64,000 nucleotides of DNA from Bacteroidota bacterium. Its GTDB lineage: Bacteria > Bacteroidota > Bacteroidia > B-17B0 > Aurantibacillaceae. The stretch spans positions 104,355-168,354 of the forward strand of contig JAJNBG010000011.1 of NCBI GenBank assembly GCA_021155905.1, given 5' to 3'. The notes under the pieces were generated by a model, which saw nothing but the letters and a program-made list of their open reading frames with translations, did not search any database and was not told the DNA's origin. Position numbers and translations under genes: made by a program. Shown here one piece after another: positions 26,888-36,221 of the stretch; within the stretch, counting starts at the first letter, position 1; each line of letters starts with the position of its first letter.

Positions 26888-28924
26888 TTATTTATTTAGT
26901 TTTTGAGATAATTCTGTGACCATGGCTTCCAGTTTATCGATGCGTTGTTTTTGATCATCAATAGTCGCCTGTTGCTCCTGGATGGCTTTTACCATGGGTG
27001 CAATAAAGTCATTATAACGGACACCATACATACCGGCATCATCTTTATTGATAATCCCTGTTTTGGTAGTGCCGAATTTCTGCAGACTTTCTTCAATTTC
27101 CTGTGCAATAAAACCAAACTCTAATTTCTTGCTGGCATCATTATTTCGGGTATAAGAAACGGGCCTTAAACTTTTGATAAAATCCAAACCTAGTTCTGAA
27201 TTTTTTATGTCTGATTTCCATCGCCTGTCAGAAGAAACAGATAACGCAACCTGACACACAAATGTATTTATGGAAGTACTTCCCAAACGAATCTGGTCAG
27301 AACCCGAAGCGGTGGGTACCTGAGCATTAAAGCCGATAGCAATATTATTCGAACCTGTTGTGATTGCATTTCCGGCATTTGTTCCCAAACCGACGTTCAA
27401 ACTACCGGTTGTATTGGCACTTAATGCATTTGCTCCAACAGCTGTATTCGATCCGGAAGTTGTACTTAATTTCAATGCATTTGCCCCAACAGCAACATTT
27501 AAACTACCGGTTGTATTTGTAAATAAAGAATTAACTCCATTCGCCACATTAAAATCACCTGTGTTGTTTTTATTGAGAGCATAAGAGCCTACTGCAGTAT
27601 TAGAGCCTCCAGACGTTGCGCTGAATAAAGTTTTGTATCCTACAGCCACATTTAGGCTTGCAGTGCCAACACCAGATGATTGTATGGCATAACTTCCAAT
27701 GGCAGTATTCCAACTTCCAGTCGTGTTGCCAACTAAAGTATTAATTCCACAAGTAGTATTTTCATTACCGGTTGTATTATCCCGCATGGTAAAATAGCCT
27801 AAAGCTGTATTATCACTACCCGTTGTGTTTTTTCCTAACGAGTTATAACCAACTGCAGTGTTATCCAAACCACTGGTATTTGTTTGTAAGGCTATATAAC
27901 CAATTGCAGTATTGTTGGAACCAGTATTTGCTTTTAATGAGTTATAACCCATCGCCGTGTTATTCGATCCTATTAAATTTTTTTGCAAAGACGCTACACC
28001 CATAGCGGTATTAAAATTCCCCGTAGTGTTAGAGTCCAATGCATATGCGCCGGTTGCTGTATTTTGGTAGCCTGAGACATTTCTCTTAAGGGCATTATAA
28101 CCTGAGGCAGTATTATAATTCCCAATAGTATTATAATACAAGGCATTAACACCATGTGCAGAATTTTGGCTTCCTGTTGTATTGGTAAAAAGTGATGTTA
28201 CCCCCGAAGAAGTATTATTAGAGCCCGTGGAATTATACCACAAGGCGTATGCGCCATTTGCCGTATTAAAACTCCCTGTTGTAACTGAATAAAGTGAACT
28301 GAAACCATTTGCTGTATTATACCATCCGGTTGTGTTTTTATATAATGCACTATCGCCTATCGCAGAATTATAATTTCCGGACGTGTTTGCTTTCAGAGTT
28401 TGCGCGCCAAATCCAGTATTATAAGCAGCGGTATTTACGCTACCCGAACCGACACCTAAAAAAGTTGGGCCAAGAGGATCTATTCTTCCGGCTTTATTAT
28501 TGTTAACTTTAAAACTAAAAGCAACATTATCGGTGGTGCCAATAAAATTTGTACCGTCTGCAGTGCCTGCATTCCCCAATAAAGACCAATCTTTACCGCC
28601 TGTTCCTGAAAAGGCTATCCATTTAGTCCCATCCCAGAAGTAAAAGCCTTCAATAACTGCTGTGGACCCGGATCCGGCAGCGGTCGTATTATAAACCATT
28701 AAAGATGTAGCGGGACTTGGAATGGTTGCAATATCGGTTGCAGAAGAAAGTGTGACCCTTGGAATTAGTAAACCTTTTTTTGATGTGGCGCCTAACGACG
28801 ATACATCAATATCAAGCATAGCGCTTGGGTTTGGTGTAAATCCACTCGTGGCGCTAATTCCAACGTTTTGCGAAAACAAGGCGTTAGCTATAAAAACCAA
28901 CAATAAAAAGATGCAAGATTTCAT
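26888..28924 (-). CDS. Secreted repeat protein with C-terminal S74 (endosialidase-type) intramolecular chaperone
   Basis: A 678-residue exported protein. Signal peptide (1-19, ending NALFSQ), a head region, then about 22 degenerate 17-residue repeats (about 168-545; consensus NTAxGxxALxxNTTGxx) reminiscent of trimeric fibre/head repeats. The C-terminus (about 570-678) has the peptidase S74 start SDRRWKSDI, then LRPVSYTR and GFIAQE, and ends in a coiled coil (IDDQKQRIDKLEAMVTELS). S74 domains trimerise phage tail spikes and similar fibres and may cleave themselves off at the Ser-Asp. A trimeric surface fibre is inferred. Likely co-transcribed with the downstream T9SS gene. Confidence 0.82.
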   Translation of the reverse strand: MKSCIFLLLVFIANALFSQNVGISATSGFTPNPSAMLDIDVSSLGATSKKGLLIPRVTLSSATDIATIPSPATSLMVYNTTAAGSGSTAVIEGFYFWDGTKWIAFSGTGGKDWSLLGNAGTADGTNFIGTTDNVAFSFKVNNNKAGRIDPLGPTFLGVGSGSVNTAAYNTGFGAQTLKANTSGNYNSAIGDSALYKNTTGWYNTANGFSSLYSVTTGSFNTANGAYALWYNSTGSNNTSSGVTSLFTNTTGSQNSAHGVNALYYNTIGNYNTASGYNALKRNVSGYQNTATGAYALDSNTTGNFNTAMGVASLQKNLIGSNNTAMGYNSLKANTGSNNTAIGYIALQTNTSGLDNTAVGYNSLGKNTTGSDNTALGYFTMRDNTTGNENTTCGINTLVGNTTGSWNTAIGSYAIQSSGVGTASLNVAVGYKTLFSATSGGSNTAVGSYALNKNNTGDFNVANGVNSLFTNTTGSLNVAVGANALKLSTTSGSNTAVGANALSANTTGSLNVGLGTNAGNAITTGSNNIAIGFNAQVPTASGSDQIRLGSTSINTFVCQVALSVSSDRRWKSDIKNSELGLDFIKSLRPVSYTRNNDASKKLEFGFIAQEIEESLQKFGTTKTGIINKDDAGMYGVRYNDFIAPMVKAIQEQQATIDDQKQRIDKLEAMVTELSQKLNK
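27302..28423 (-). repeat. About 22 tandem degenerate 51-bp (17-residue) repeats within the S74 protein
   Basis: The translated consensus is NTAxGxxALxxNTTGS. Units differ from one another in nearly every variable position, so they are old rather than freshly expanded. A few units are one or two residues longer or shorter. Confidence 0.85.
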
Positions 28925-28986
28925 AATTTAAAATGAATTAGCTTAATGTATCTGCTTGTAAATGAAGTGATTATTTTAAAGCGACG

Positions 28987-28994
28987 CGAAAATA
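28987..28994 (-). promoter_or_regulatory. Possible -7 box (TATTTTCG) for the S74 protein operon
   Basis: Reads TATTTTCG on the minus strand, one mismatch from TAnnTTTG, about 60 nt before the ATG at 28924. No -33 element confirmed. Confidence 0.3.
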
Positions 28995-29086
28995 CACATA
29001 AAACCAACGCGAATAGCATTTGTTTTGAAGTAAACCTTAAAGATCAGTAATAAATCGAAGAAAAATAGAGATTAGTCGAATGTAGC

Positions 29087-30061
29087 CTATGTTTGAGATT
29101 CAAGAACTTTCATCATGGCTTTGGCCTTTAACAAACATTCCTGGTATTCGTCCTCGGCGTTACATAGGGCTGTAATAGCGCTGCCGACCGTAAAACTTAG
29201 ATAGCGTTTTTTTTCATCATAAAAAATACTGCGAATCAACACGTTCAGGTCAAAATCCCCGTTTTCATCCAGATAACCGAGGGCGCCGGAATAAGGGCCG
29301 CGGTTGTACAACTCATATTCATCAATTAATTCCATGGCTTTAATTTTGGGCGCACCGGTCATGCTCGCCATGGGAAATGTCGCTTTAATAATTTCCGCAA
29401 ATGATGTGTTTTCTTTTGTTTCACAACTGATAGTACTTACCATTTGATGCACCTGTTCGTACGATTCAATGCCATACAATTTTTCGACGTTAACTGTTCC
29501 TTTCTTAGCAATCCGCGACAAATCATTTCTGCATACGTCTACGATCATCACATTTTCGTTTCTTTCTTTTTTATTCAGATAAAGTGCCTCTTTGATGTGT
29601 TTGTCTTCTTCTAACGTGAACCCTCTTTTAGCAGTTCCTTTAATAGGTTTGGTAAGAAGTGTGTTCCCTTTTTTTGATAGAAATAATTCGGGACTAGAAG
29701 AAATGATATAGAGGTGATCGAACTTAGCGAACGCAGAGTAAGGCGCCCGGCTGATGTTATTTAATTTATGATAAATGTGTAAAGGATCAATGACAACGTC
29801 ATGCGCCTCAAATGTTATGCAGTAATTAATTTCATATATATCACCGTTTTGAATATGCTGTTTTAAAGAATTGACTTTTTGGAGATATTCCTCTTTGCTT
29901 ATTGTAGCACTAATCTGTATGGGTGAGGTCGCATCGTTTCCATGATTCTCTAAAGTCAGGTCATTTAATAAAATGGATTTTTCTATTTCAATAAATAATC
30001 CCCTGGGAAATTGAATCGGATTGTTGGTTTTAGGAATAAATACTTCGAAATCATTTTTCAA
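29087..30061 (-). CDS. pabB: Aminodeoxychorismate synthase component I (PabB); true start upstream and unclear
   Basis: Chorismate-using enzyme that, with a glutamine amidotransferase, makes 4-amino-4-deoxychorismate for folate. Motifs: GTAKRG, VDVCRNDLSRIA, FPMASMTGAPKIKAMELI, RGPYSGALGYLD and FTVGSAITAL, the PabB/TrpE chorismate-binding core. The listed start is a TTG at 30061 (324 residues), but the reading frame continues upstream to 30235 with homologous-looking sequence (ICFLNYDLKNDFE spans the TTG), so this start is almost certainly internal. No ATG, GTG or TTG exists in that upstream part. See the separate extension entry. PabB rather than TrpE is chosen on overall motif resemblance. 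Confidence 0.85.
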   Translation of the reverse strand: MKNDFEVFIPKTNNPIQFPRGLFIEIEKSILLNDLTLENHGNDATSPIQISATISKEEYLQKVNSLKQHIQNGDIYEINYCITFEAHDVVIDPLHIYHKLNNISRAPYSAFAKFDHLYIISSSPELFLSKKGNTLLTKPIKGTAKRGFTLEEDKHIKEALYLNKKERNENVMIVDVCRNDLSRIAKKGTVNVEKLYGIESYEQVHQMVSTISCETKENTSFAEIIKATFPMASMTGAPKIKAMELIDEYELYNRGPYSGALGYLDENGDFDLNVLIRSIFYDEKKRYLSFTVGSAITALCNAEDEYQECLLKAKAMMKVLESQT

Positions 30062-30235
30062 GTCATAGTTTAAAAAGCATATTTGGGGCTTTGAAATGTT
30101 AAAATGAGTAAGAGGATTTTTATTGGAAAGCAGTAACTTATTGGAAAAGCCTTTATAATGTCCATTTGAGCGAAATAACGCCAGGTATTTATAAGTGCTT
30201 AAATATGTGTTTAGTGAGTGAATCTTGTATTTAAT
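30062..30235 (-). other. In-frame coding extension of pabB lacking a standard start codon
   Basis: 58 sense codons directly upstream of the TTG at 30061, bounded by TAA at 30236-30238. The translation includes YKYLALFRSNGHYKGFSNK and then NISKPQICFLNYDLKNDFE, which looks like the PabB N-terminal domain (a short aromatic strand then a YDLKN-type motif). The only plausible start is an ATT at 30235 (the first codon after the stop), unless a frameshift is present. Confidence 0.6.
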
Positions 30236-30410
30236 TTAGTTAAACTTTCAGGTCTAAAACCTGATCTAAAATTAAGGAATTAATTTTAGAAAGTTGTAGT
30301 GCCCTGTAAATAGTGGTTTTCGCAATTTGATCCATAAATTTCATGTTTTCGAGATTGTTAAATTTTCAAAGATTGCATATGATTTCTGCAACTTTTACGG
30401 TATTTTTTTG

Positions 30411-30418
30411 TAAATTTG
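30411..30418 (+). promoter_or_regulatory. -7 box (TAAATTTG) for the small secreted protein/T9SS operon
   Basis: Exact TAnnTTTG match, 36 nt before ATG 30455. Confidence 0.55.
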
Positions 30419-30454
30419 GTTGTCCTTAATAATATTTCTCTCAAAATTTATAAC

Positions 30455-30751
30455 ATGAATGCAAAAAGACAAATAATACTTTTCTTTGTTTTAGTATTAT
30501 CGAAAGTATCAATTTCACAAAATACATGTGATTCAACGCTTTGGGCTAAACCAGGAACTTATGAAATTGTTACTATCCCTGGTACTGTTGAGGGATCATC
30601 AACCGCGAAATTTTCAATTCCAGATAACGCGTTATGTGAAATTGAAAAAATGAGAAAAGAAAATAAAATAGTGGAATATCAGTTGAATTATTGCACGATG
30701 ATAAGAATTTATCCTAAGACTAACCAGATTAAAACAACGATTGAAAAATGA
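30455..30751 (+). CDS. Small secreted hypothetical protein, 98 residues
   Basis: Not a family I recognise. ATG 30455 begins a clear signal peptide (IILFFVLVLSKVSISQ), which is why the upstream TTG at 30416 is rejected. The mature part has about 78 residues with three Cys (two could pair) and a basic C-terminus. It overlaps the following T9SS gene by 4 bp (ATGA), so the two are translationally coupled and may work together at the surface. Confidence 0.7.
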   Translation: MNAKRQIILFFVLVLSKVSISQNTCDSTLWAKPGTYEIVTIPGTVEGSSTAKFSIPDNALCEIEKMRKENKIVEYQLNYCTMIRIYPKTNQIKTTIEK

Positions 30752-32358
30752 AAAGAGTATTTATAATTTGTTTATTCGTTTTATGTATTGGTGGTTTAGT
30801 GGCACAACCTGCAAACGACGCATGTCTTAGTGCAATTTCGCTTACATCCGGAACTAATTTATGTGGCCAAAATTCCACTAATACCACACTCCAGACAGGA
30901 GAATGTAATTTAAACTTTACAGGGTCGACTGGTAGTTCAATGTGGTATTCATTTACCGCATCTACATCCTCTTTGGTTCTTAATTTTATACAAAATAACA
31001 GTACTAATCTTGCCCCTGACTACGTTGTTTATGGCCCCTATACAACTTTAACGGCAGGTTGCACGAATGTTACGTCAGCCTGTACCGGCGGTTCTGTATT
31101 GGCAACTGCGCAACCTACGAGTCATGTATCAGGCCCGGTAGGCGGAGTGAGTTATAACCTGATTAATGGTGATCCTGGGAAATATACTGAGTTAACAGGA
31201 TTAACTACTACAGCTGGTAATAACACCTATTTAATTCAGGTGCAAAACAATAACGGAGGTGGTGGTAATGATCGTTGGGTTGAATTTTGTGTTGGAGTTC
31301 ATGCCCCAGCTGCAAACGCTGTTGCTCCGGCAGCCAATTTGATTAATCAATGTGGTATTACATTCAATGGATCAACCGGAGGAGGAAATTTTCCATCGGC
31401 TACAGGAGCGGGGTTTAACAATTTGGATAATGCCGCCACTCAATGCGGAAGTTGCGCTGGCGGAGCCGATGTAACCTATGTAATAAATAATCCATCATGG
31501 TTTACTTTTTGTGCGGCGACAGCCGGTACTTATAATGTCCAATTTGATGTGACCTCTTGTGTAAATAGTGCTTTTACTGGCGCAACCGGAGGCCAGATGG
31601 CTCTTTTAACTGGGACAACTAATAGTTTAACGAATGTATGGCAGGCAACTAGTCCAACCTTAGTGAGTACCGCTGTTCAAACTTCACCTAATTTTGCATT
31701 AGCCGCAGGTAAATGTGCCTATTTGGTAGTGGATGGTTTTGCCGGTGATGCCTGCAATTATTCTTATATTTTGACAAATGTAGCAGGTGGTTGTATTTTG
31801 TTGCCGGTTGAATTGATGAGTTTTGATGCTGTTGTGAAGAATGATGCAGTGGAGATAAGCTGGATGACTGCATCAGAAAAAAATAATAGTTTTTTTAGCG
31901 TGGAGCGTTCAAAAAATGGAATTGATTTTGAAACATTTAAAACAATACAAGGTGCTGAAAATAGTACGGTTCAGAGAAATTATTTTGTCGTTGATAAGAA
32001 TGCGTTTTTTGGTTTATCCTATTATCGTTTAAAGCAAACTGATGCCAATGGGAAATATAGTTATTCGGAAATTAAATCAGTAAATTTTGCACATGATACT
32101 AAATTCCAAATGTCAGTTTTCCCGAATCCAATTCATGAAAATAACAGCTTATTTGTTTCAATTAGTTCAGATAAAAATGATAAAGTAGTTTTATCTATTA
32201 CTGATATGTCAGGAAAGATAGTTGCTGAAAAAGAAGTTAAATTTGAAAATTCAAATACCAACGTAGAAGTTAAGCATAATTTTGAACCCGGAATTTATTT
32301 CGTAAAAGTAGTTAACCATGAAGGTCAAGCTGTTTATCAAAAATTAATTGTAAGATAA
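30748..32358 (+). CDS. Secreted T9SS type A sorting-domain protein
   Basis: A 536-residue exported protein. Signal peptide 1-19 (GGLVAQP). The N-terminal part begins PANDACLSAISLTSGTN, a motif common at the start of Bacteroidota secreted proteins, followed by Cys-containing, Asn/Thr/Gly-rich beta domains that recur twice (around 40-180 and 200-345). The LPVELMSFDAV ... TASEKNNSFFSVERS ... YYRLKQTDANG module follows, then a type A sorting domain (SVFPNPIHENN ... GIYFVKVVNHEG). Function unknown; adhesive or structural roles are possible. The transcript ends at a strong palindromic terminator. Confidence 0.83.
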   Translation: MKRVFIICLFVLCIGGLVAQPANDACLSAISLTSGTNLCGQNSTNTTLQTGECNLNFTGSTGSSMWYSFTASTSSLVLNFIQNNSTNLAPDYVVYGPYTTLTAGCTNVTSACTGGSVLATAQPTSHVSGPVGGVSYNLINGDPGKYTELTGLTTTAGNNTYLIQVQNNNGGGGNDRWVEFCVGVHAPAANAVAPAANLINQCGITFNGSTGGGNFPSATGAGFNNLDNAATQCGSCAGGADVTYVINNPSWFTFCAATAGTYNVQFDVTSCVNSAFTGATGGQMALLTGTTNSLTNVWQATSPTLVSTAVQTSPNFALAAGKCAYLVVDGFAGDACNYSYILTNVAGGCILLPVELMSFDAVVKNDAVEISWMTASEKNNSFFSVERSKNGIDFETFKTIQGAENSTVQRNYFVVDKNAFFGLSYYRLKQTDANGKYSYSEIKSVNFAHDTKFQMSVFPNPIHENNSLFVSISSDKNDKVVLSITDMSGKIVAEKEVKFENSNTNVEVKHNFEPGIYFVKVVNHEGQAVYQKLIVR

Positions 32359-32376
32359 TTTTAAATCTTAAGAGTA

Positions 32377-32410
32377 AATAAAAGAGCGGCCAATTGGCCG
32401 CTCTTTTATT
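32377..32410. terminator. Perfect 34-bp palindromic bidirectional terminator
   Basis: AATAAAAGAGCGGCC, AATT and GGCCGCTCTTTTATT form a perfect palindrome with A and T runs on both sides. It serves the T9SS gene (+) and hemH (-), and the hemH stop codon (32406-32408) lies inside it. Confidence 0.93.
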
Positions 32411-33419
32411 TTAAAGAGATTTTCTTTATAGTCTCCACCCAATCATCCCCACTGTTTAAACTTTCTACCAGTTGAATTTTTTCCCCGCCATGCTCGTGAA
32501 AAATTTCCTGGTATTCTGTGCCAATTTCATAAATGGTTTCCAGGCAATCAGCGGTAAAGGCCGGTGAAAAAACCAATATATTTTTATTCCCTTTTTTTGC
32601 TAATTCTTCCACCACTTTGTCGCTAAAAGGCTTGAGCCATTTGTCATCGAGGCGGCTTTGAAAACTGACAGTGTATTTATTTTCAGGAATATTTAATTTT
32701 TGCACGATGGCTTTGGTGGTTTGGTAACACCCTGCTTTATAGCAATAATAATTGGTATCGTTTAATTCATCTTCGCAATGATGATCCTTGCATAAATAGC
32801 CGTCCTCATACACTTTGTCAACCTGCCTTTCAGGCAAGCCATGGTAGCTAAAAACAATATGGTCGTATCTGTTGAGTTCATGCGCTTTAGCCCGGTTAAC
32901 AACACAATTGATGTAATCATCGTTGTCAAAATACTGACTAATAATCTTTAATTCAGGAATTACCCACCATTGACTCACAATTTTCATGAACTCCTGTAGT
33001 GCGCTCCCTGTACTGCTGGAAGCGTATTGAGGAAACAATGGAAAAACAATGATCTTGTGATAACCCTGTTTTTTCATGCGCTCCAGAACGCTTTCCATTC
33101 CCGGATTCTGGTAGCGCATAGCCATTTCAACCGTTATTTCTTCCCCAACTGCCGCCTGTAATTTTTTTTGAAGATCAAGCGTGTGTTTGAGTAATGGTGA
33201 ACCTGTTTTCTCATCCCAGATAGCCTTATAGAGCTTGGAAGAATTGCCTGCACGAAACGGAACAATGATGCCATTTACCAATAAGGTACGCGACAACCAG
33301 GGTATGTCGATCACACGTTCATCATTTAAGAACTGGGTTAAATATTTTCTTACATCCGATTTTTTCGGACTGTCAGGTGTTCCTAACTGTAAAAGTAAAA
33401 TGGCTGTTTTTTGTTTCAT
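32406..33419 (-). CDS. hemH: Ferrochelatase (HemH)
   Basis: Inserts Fe2+ into protoporphyrin IX, the last step of protoporphyrin-dependent haem synthesis; soluble or peripherally membrane-bound. The 337-residue protein starts LLLQLGTPDSP and has the catalytic His region VFSYHGLPERQ and the metal-site stretch SPAFTADCLETIYEI. ATG 33419 is chosen because the family begins just there; 26 further in-frame residues upstream lie in a repeat-containing intergenic region. A Cys-rich stretch (CKDHHCEDELNDTNYYCYKAGC) interrupts the usual sequence and may be an extra loop; no cluster assignment is made. Confidence 0.95.
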   Translation of the reverse strand: MKQKTAILLLQLGTPDSPKKSDVRKYLTQFLNDERVIDIPWLSRTLLVNGIIVPFRAGNSSKLYKAIWDEKTGSPLLKHTLDLQKKLQAAVGEEITVEMAMRYQNPGMESVLERMKKQGYHKIIVFPLFPQYASSSTGSALQEFMKIVSQWWVIPELKIISQYFDNDDYINCVVNRAKAHELNRYDHIVFSYHGLPERQVDKVYEDGYLCKDHHCEDELNDTNYYCYKAGCYQTTKAIVQKLNIPENKYTVSFQSRLDDKWLKPFSDKVVEELAKKGNKNILVFSPAFTADCLETIYEIGTEYQEIFHEHGGEKIQLVESLNSGDDWVETIKKISLK

Positions 33420-33430
33420 AATAGTGGATA

Positions 33431-33585
33431 TTAACCGCAAAGAACGCTGAGTTTTTTCGCAGAGAAAACAGAGAGTTTTATTGATAATAAATAGCAAAAA
33501 TACATAACAAACTGAAATAGCAAGGTTTATTTTAATACTTCTTAGGGGTCTCTGCGCTTCTTTTCTTTGCGTCCTCTGCGGTTAA
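33431..33585. repeat. Inverted pair of CGCAGAG-type intergenic repeats
   Basis: The left arm starting at 33431 (TTAACCGCAAAGAACGC ... TCGCAGAGAAAAC) matches the reverse complement of the right arm ending at 33585 (TTAACCGCAGAGGACGC ... GCGCAGAGACC) over about 39 bp with scattered mismatches. The element fills the divergent hemH-dxr gap and resembles the CGCAGAG/CGCAAAG intergenic repeats common in Bacteroidota. Confidence 0.75.
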
Positions 33586-33643
33586 ATTACTTTAAAAACT
33601 TAATTTCCGTAATCCTAAAATTTTCGCCATTTTTGCGCCTTCA

Positions 33644-34825
33644 ATGACCCAGAACCTTCAACAAGATAAAGCTCCGAAACGTATTGCCATCATGGGCAGC
33701 ACAGGCAGTATCGGCACGCAGGCGTTGGAGGTGATCAGGAATAATCCCGGACATTTTGAAGCGGAGGTGTTAGTTGCCAATGGCAATGCTGATTTGCTTA
33801 TTCAACAAGCCATCGAATTTAAACCAAACGCAGTAGTTATTGGTGATGAAAGCAAATACCAGTTGGTAAAAGACGCTTTGTTCACGCATGATGTAAAAGT
33901 TTTTGCAGGCTTAAAATCCATGGAACAGATTGTGGAAATGGAAACCATTGATATGGTGTTAGCCGCTATTGTTGGTTATGCCGGATTAGCCTCTACCGTT
34001 AACGCCATCAAACATAAAAAAGCAATTGCCCTTGCCAATAAAGAGACCCTGGTAGTGGCAGGAGAAATCGTCACTAAATTAGCGTATGAAAATGCCGTAA
34101 ACCTTTATCCTGTAGATTCTGAACATTCAGCGATATTTCAATGCCTGGCCGGAGAGTTTGATAATCCTATTGAAAAAATATATTTAACTGCTTCCGGCGG
34201 TCCGTTCAGAGGAAAAGACAAGGCTTTTCTGGCTAATATTAAAAAAGAACAGGCTCTTAAACATCCTAACTGGGTCATGGGAGCAAAGATCACCATTGAT
34301 TCTGCAAGTTTAATGAATAAGGGGCTGGAAGTGATCGAAGCAAAATGGTTGTTTAATTTAAAGCCAGAACAAATTGATGTTATTGTGCACCCTCAAAGTG
34401 TTATACATAGTATCGTTCAGTTTACGGATGGCAGCATGAAAGCGCAAATGGGATTACCGGACATGAAACTGCCTATTCAGTATGCTTTTACATATCCTGA
34501 GCGGGTTAAATCAAATTTCCCGCGTTTTGACTTTTTTAACTACCCTCAGCTCACTTTTGAGAAGCCGGATATGGAAACCTTTAGTAACTTAGCGCTGGCC
34601 TTTAAAGCAATGGAAAAAGGCGGTAATATGCCATGTGTATTAAATGCCGCTAATGAAATTGCAGTGCAGGCTTTTTTGGAAGATAAAATCGGGTTTTTAA
34701 ATATGAGTGATGTCATAGCGAGTGCACTGGATAAAATGCCGATGATTAAAACTCCTGGCATCGAAGATTATATCCAATGTGACAAAGAGACAAGATTACT
34801 GACCACCGAATTAATTAAAAAATAA
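33644..34825 (+). CDS. dxr: 1-deoxy-D-xylulose 5-phosphate reductoisomerase
   Basis: Second step of the MEP isoprenoid pathway: converts DXP to 2-C-methyl-D-erythritol 4-phosphate with NADPH and a divalent metal. The 393-residue protein has the NADPH motif [15 protein letters not shown], then [13 protein letters not shown], the metal and substrate site [19 protein letters not shown] and [13 protein letters not shown] 33644 is preceded by CATTTTTG, a -7-like box. It lies 2 bp upstream of rseP and is very likely co-transcribed with it. Confidence 0.97.
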   Translation: MTQNLQQDKAPKRIAIMGSTGSIGTQALEVIRNNPGHFEAEVLVANGNADLLIQQAIEFKPNAVVIGDESKYQLVKDALFTHDVKVFAGLKSMEQIVEMETIDMVLAAIVGYAGLASTVNAIKHKKAIALANKETLVVAGEIVTKLAYENAVNLYPVDSEHSAIFQCLAGEFDNPIEKIYLTASGGPFRGKDKAFLANIKKEQALKHPNWVMGAKITIDSASLMNKGLEVIEAKWLFNLKPEQIDVIVHPQSVIHSIVQFTDGSMKAQMGLPDMKLPIQYAFTYPERVKSNFPRFDFFNYPQLTFEKPDMETFSNLALAFKAMEKGGNMPCVLNAANEIAVQAFLEDKIGFLNMSDVIASALDKMPMIKTPGIEDYIQCDKETRLLTTELIKK

Positions 34826-34827
34826 CT

Positions 34828-36192
34828 ATGGGTACTTTTATTAATATAGCACAATTTATTACAAGCCTTGGCTTGTTAATCTTGTTGCACGAATTTGGAC
34901 ATTTCATTACGGCCCGTATGTTTAAAATAAGGGTTGATAAATTTTATATGTTCTTCGATTTCCTGTTCCCGTTACCGGGTGTCCTGAATTTTTCTTTGTT
35001 TAAAAAGAAAATCGGTGATACGGAATATGGTATCGGTTGGTTCCCGATGGGTGGTTATGTTCAAATTGCCGGTATGATCGATGAAAACCTGGATACAGAG
35101 CAAATGAAAAAACCAGCAGAACCATGGGAATTCAGGGCACATCCGGCCTGGCAGCGTTTGATTGTGATGTTAGGCGGTATCATTGTAAATGTGTTACTGG
35201 CCTTCGTTATCTATGCCATGATTTTGTTTACCTGGGGCGAGAAAAAAATCCCTATGAGCAGTTTAGTGGATGGAATCGAATGCTCAGATTCTTTAGGGAC
35301 AGCAGTTGGTTTCAGAACAGGGGATAAAATCATTTCTGTGGACAATAAACCGGTAAAATACCTCGACGATTTGAGGATAGAAATTTTGTTAGGTCAAACT
35401 GTACAGATTGATCGGAACGGAGAAAAGGTAGAATTGACGTTGCCAAAAGATTTTATTGATCAGATTGCCACTTCCGAAAAATTCGGGTTTGGTAATCCTC
35501 GTACACCGGCTATTTTTGCCGAGTTTACAAAAGGTTCAGTGAATAAAGATGCCGGGCTAAAAGAGTTTGACCGGGTGGTAGGAATAAATGATACGTTACA
35601 TGTAAAATTTTATGATGAATTGGTGTCTTATCTTAAACTATTTGCGGGGCAATCGATTACTTTGAATGTGGAACGAAATGCAGTGAATGTTGTTGTGCCT
35701 GTCAAAATAACATCTGATGGGAAAATCGGAGCTGCTTTTGCAAGAAGACCTGAGGATCTGGTGAGACTTGGAATTGTTAGCGAAGAAATAAGGTCTTATG
35801 GTTTCTTCGAGTCTTTTCCTGCCGGTGTAGCTATGACATTTGATAAGCTCAATTTTTATGTTCGCCAGTTTAAAATGATTTTCACACCAAGTACTGGTGG
35901 ATACAAACACATTGGTGGATTCAAATCGATGGCTAAAATGTTCGGGGATGAATGGATATGGGAAGATTTCTGGAACCGTACGGCATTTTTGTCGATTGTG
36001 CTGGCCTTTATGAACTTATTGCCAATTCCTGCATTGGATGGAGGACATGTGGTTTTTACACTGTATGAGATGATCACCAGAAGGGCACCGAGCGTTAAAG
36101 TGTTAACCTATGCTCAATATGTCGGCATGGCCTTGTTATTGTTCCTGATGCTTTACGCTAACTTAAATGATTTTGTTCATTTTTTTAAGTAA
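34828..36192 (+). CDS. rseP: RIP zinc metalloprotease RseP
   Basis: Site-2 protease of the inner membrane that cleaves membrane-spanning anti-sigma factors and remnant signal peptides. The 454-residue protein shows the zinc motif H21-E-F-G-H25 in its first membrane segment, a PDZ-like periplasmic region (about 160-330), and the C-terminal [12 protein letters not shown] motif with the third zinc ligand. It follows dxr by 2 bp, a gene order common in Bacteroidota. Its anti-sigma substrate is not in the window. Confidence 0.95.
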   Translation: MGTFINIAQFITSLGLLILLHEFGHFITARMFKIRVDKFYMFFDFLFPLPGVLNFSLFKKKIGDTEYGIGWFPMGGYVQIAGMIDENLDTEQMKKPAEPWEFRAHPAWQRLIVMLGGIIVNVLLAFVIYAMILFTWGEKKIPMSSLVDGIECSDSLGTAVGFRTGDKIISVDNKPVKYLDDLRIEILLGQTVQIDRNGEKVELTLPKDFIDQIATSEKFGFGNPRTPAIFAEFTKGSVNKDAGLKEFDRVVGINDTLHVKFYDELVSYLKLFAGQSITLNVERNAVNVVVPVKITSDGKIGAAFARRPEDLVRLGIVSEEIRSYGFFESFPAGVAMTFDKLNFYVRQFKMIFTPSTGGYKHIGGFKSMAKMFGDEWIWEDFWNRTAFLSIVLAFMNLLPIPALDGGHVVFTLYEMITRRAPSVKVLTYAQYVGMALLLFLMLYANLNDFVHFFK

Positions 36193-36221
36193 CCTTTTTT
36201 GATTTTAGAGTTATAATTTTG

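Noticed and set aside
30240..30344. 34-codon minus-strand ORF (starting MKFMDQIAK) upstream of pabB
   Set aside because: Too short, no homology that I can name, and it may be part of a pabB frameshift; mentioned under the pabB finding but not called as a gene.
36214..36221. TAATTTTG directly before ATG 36222 as a promoter
   Set aside because: The transcription start would then fall inside the coding region; the gene is more likely read from the rseP transcript.
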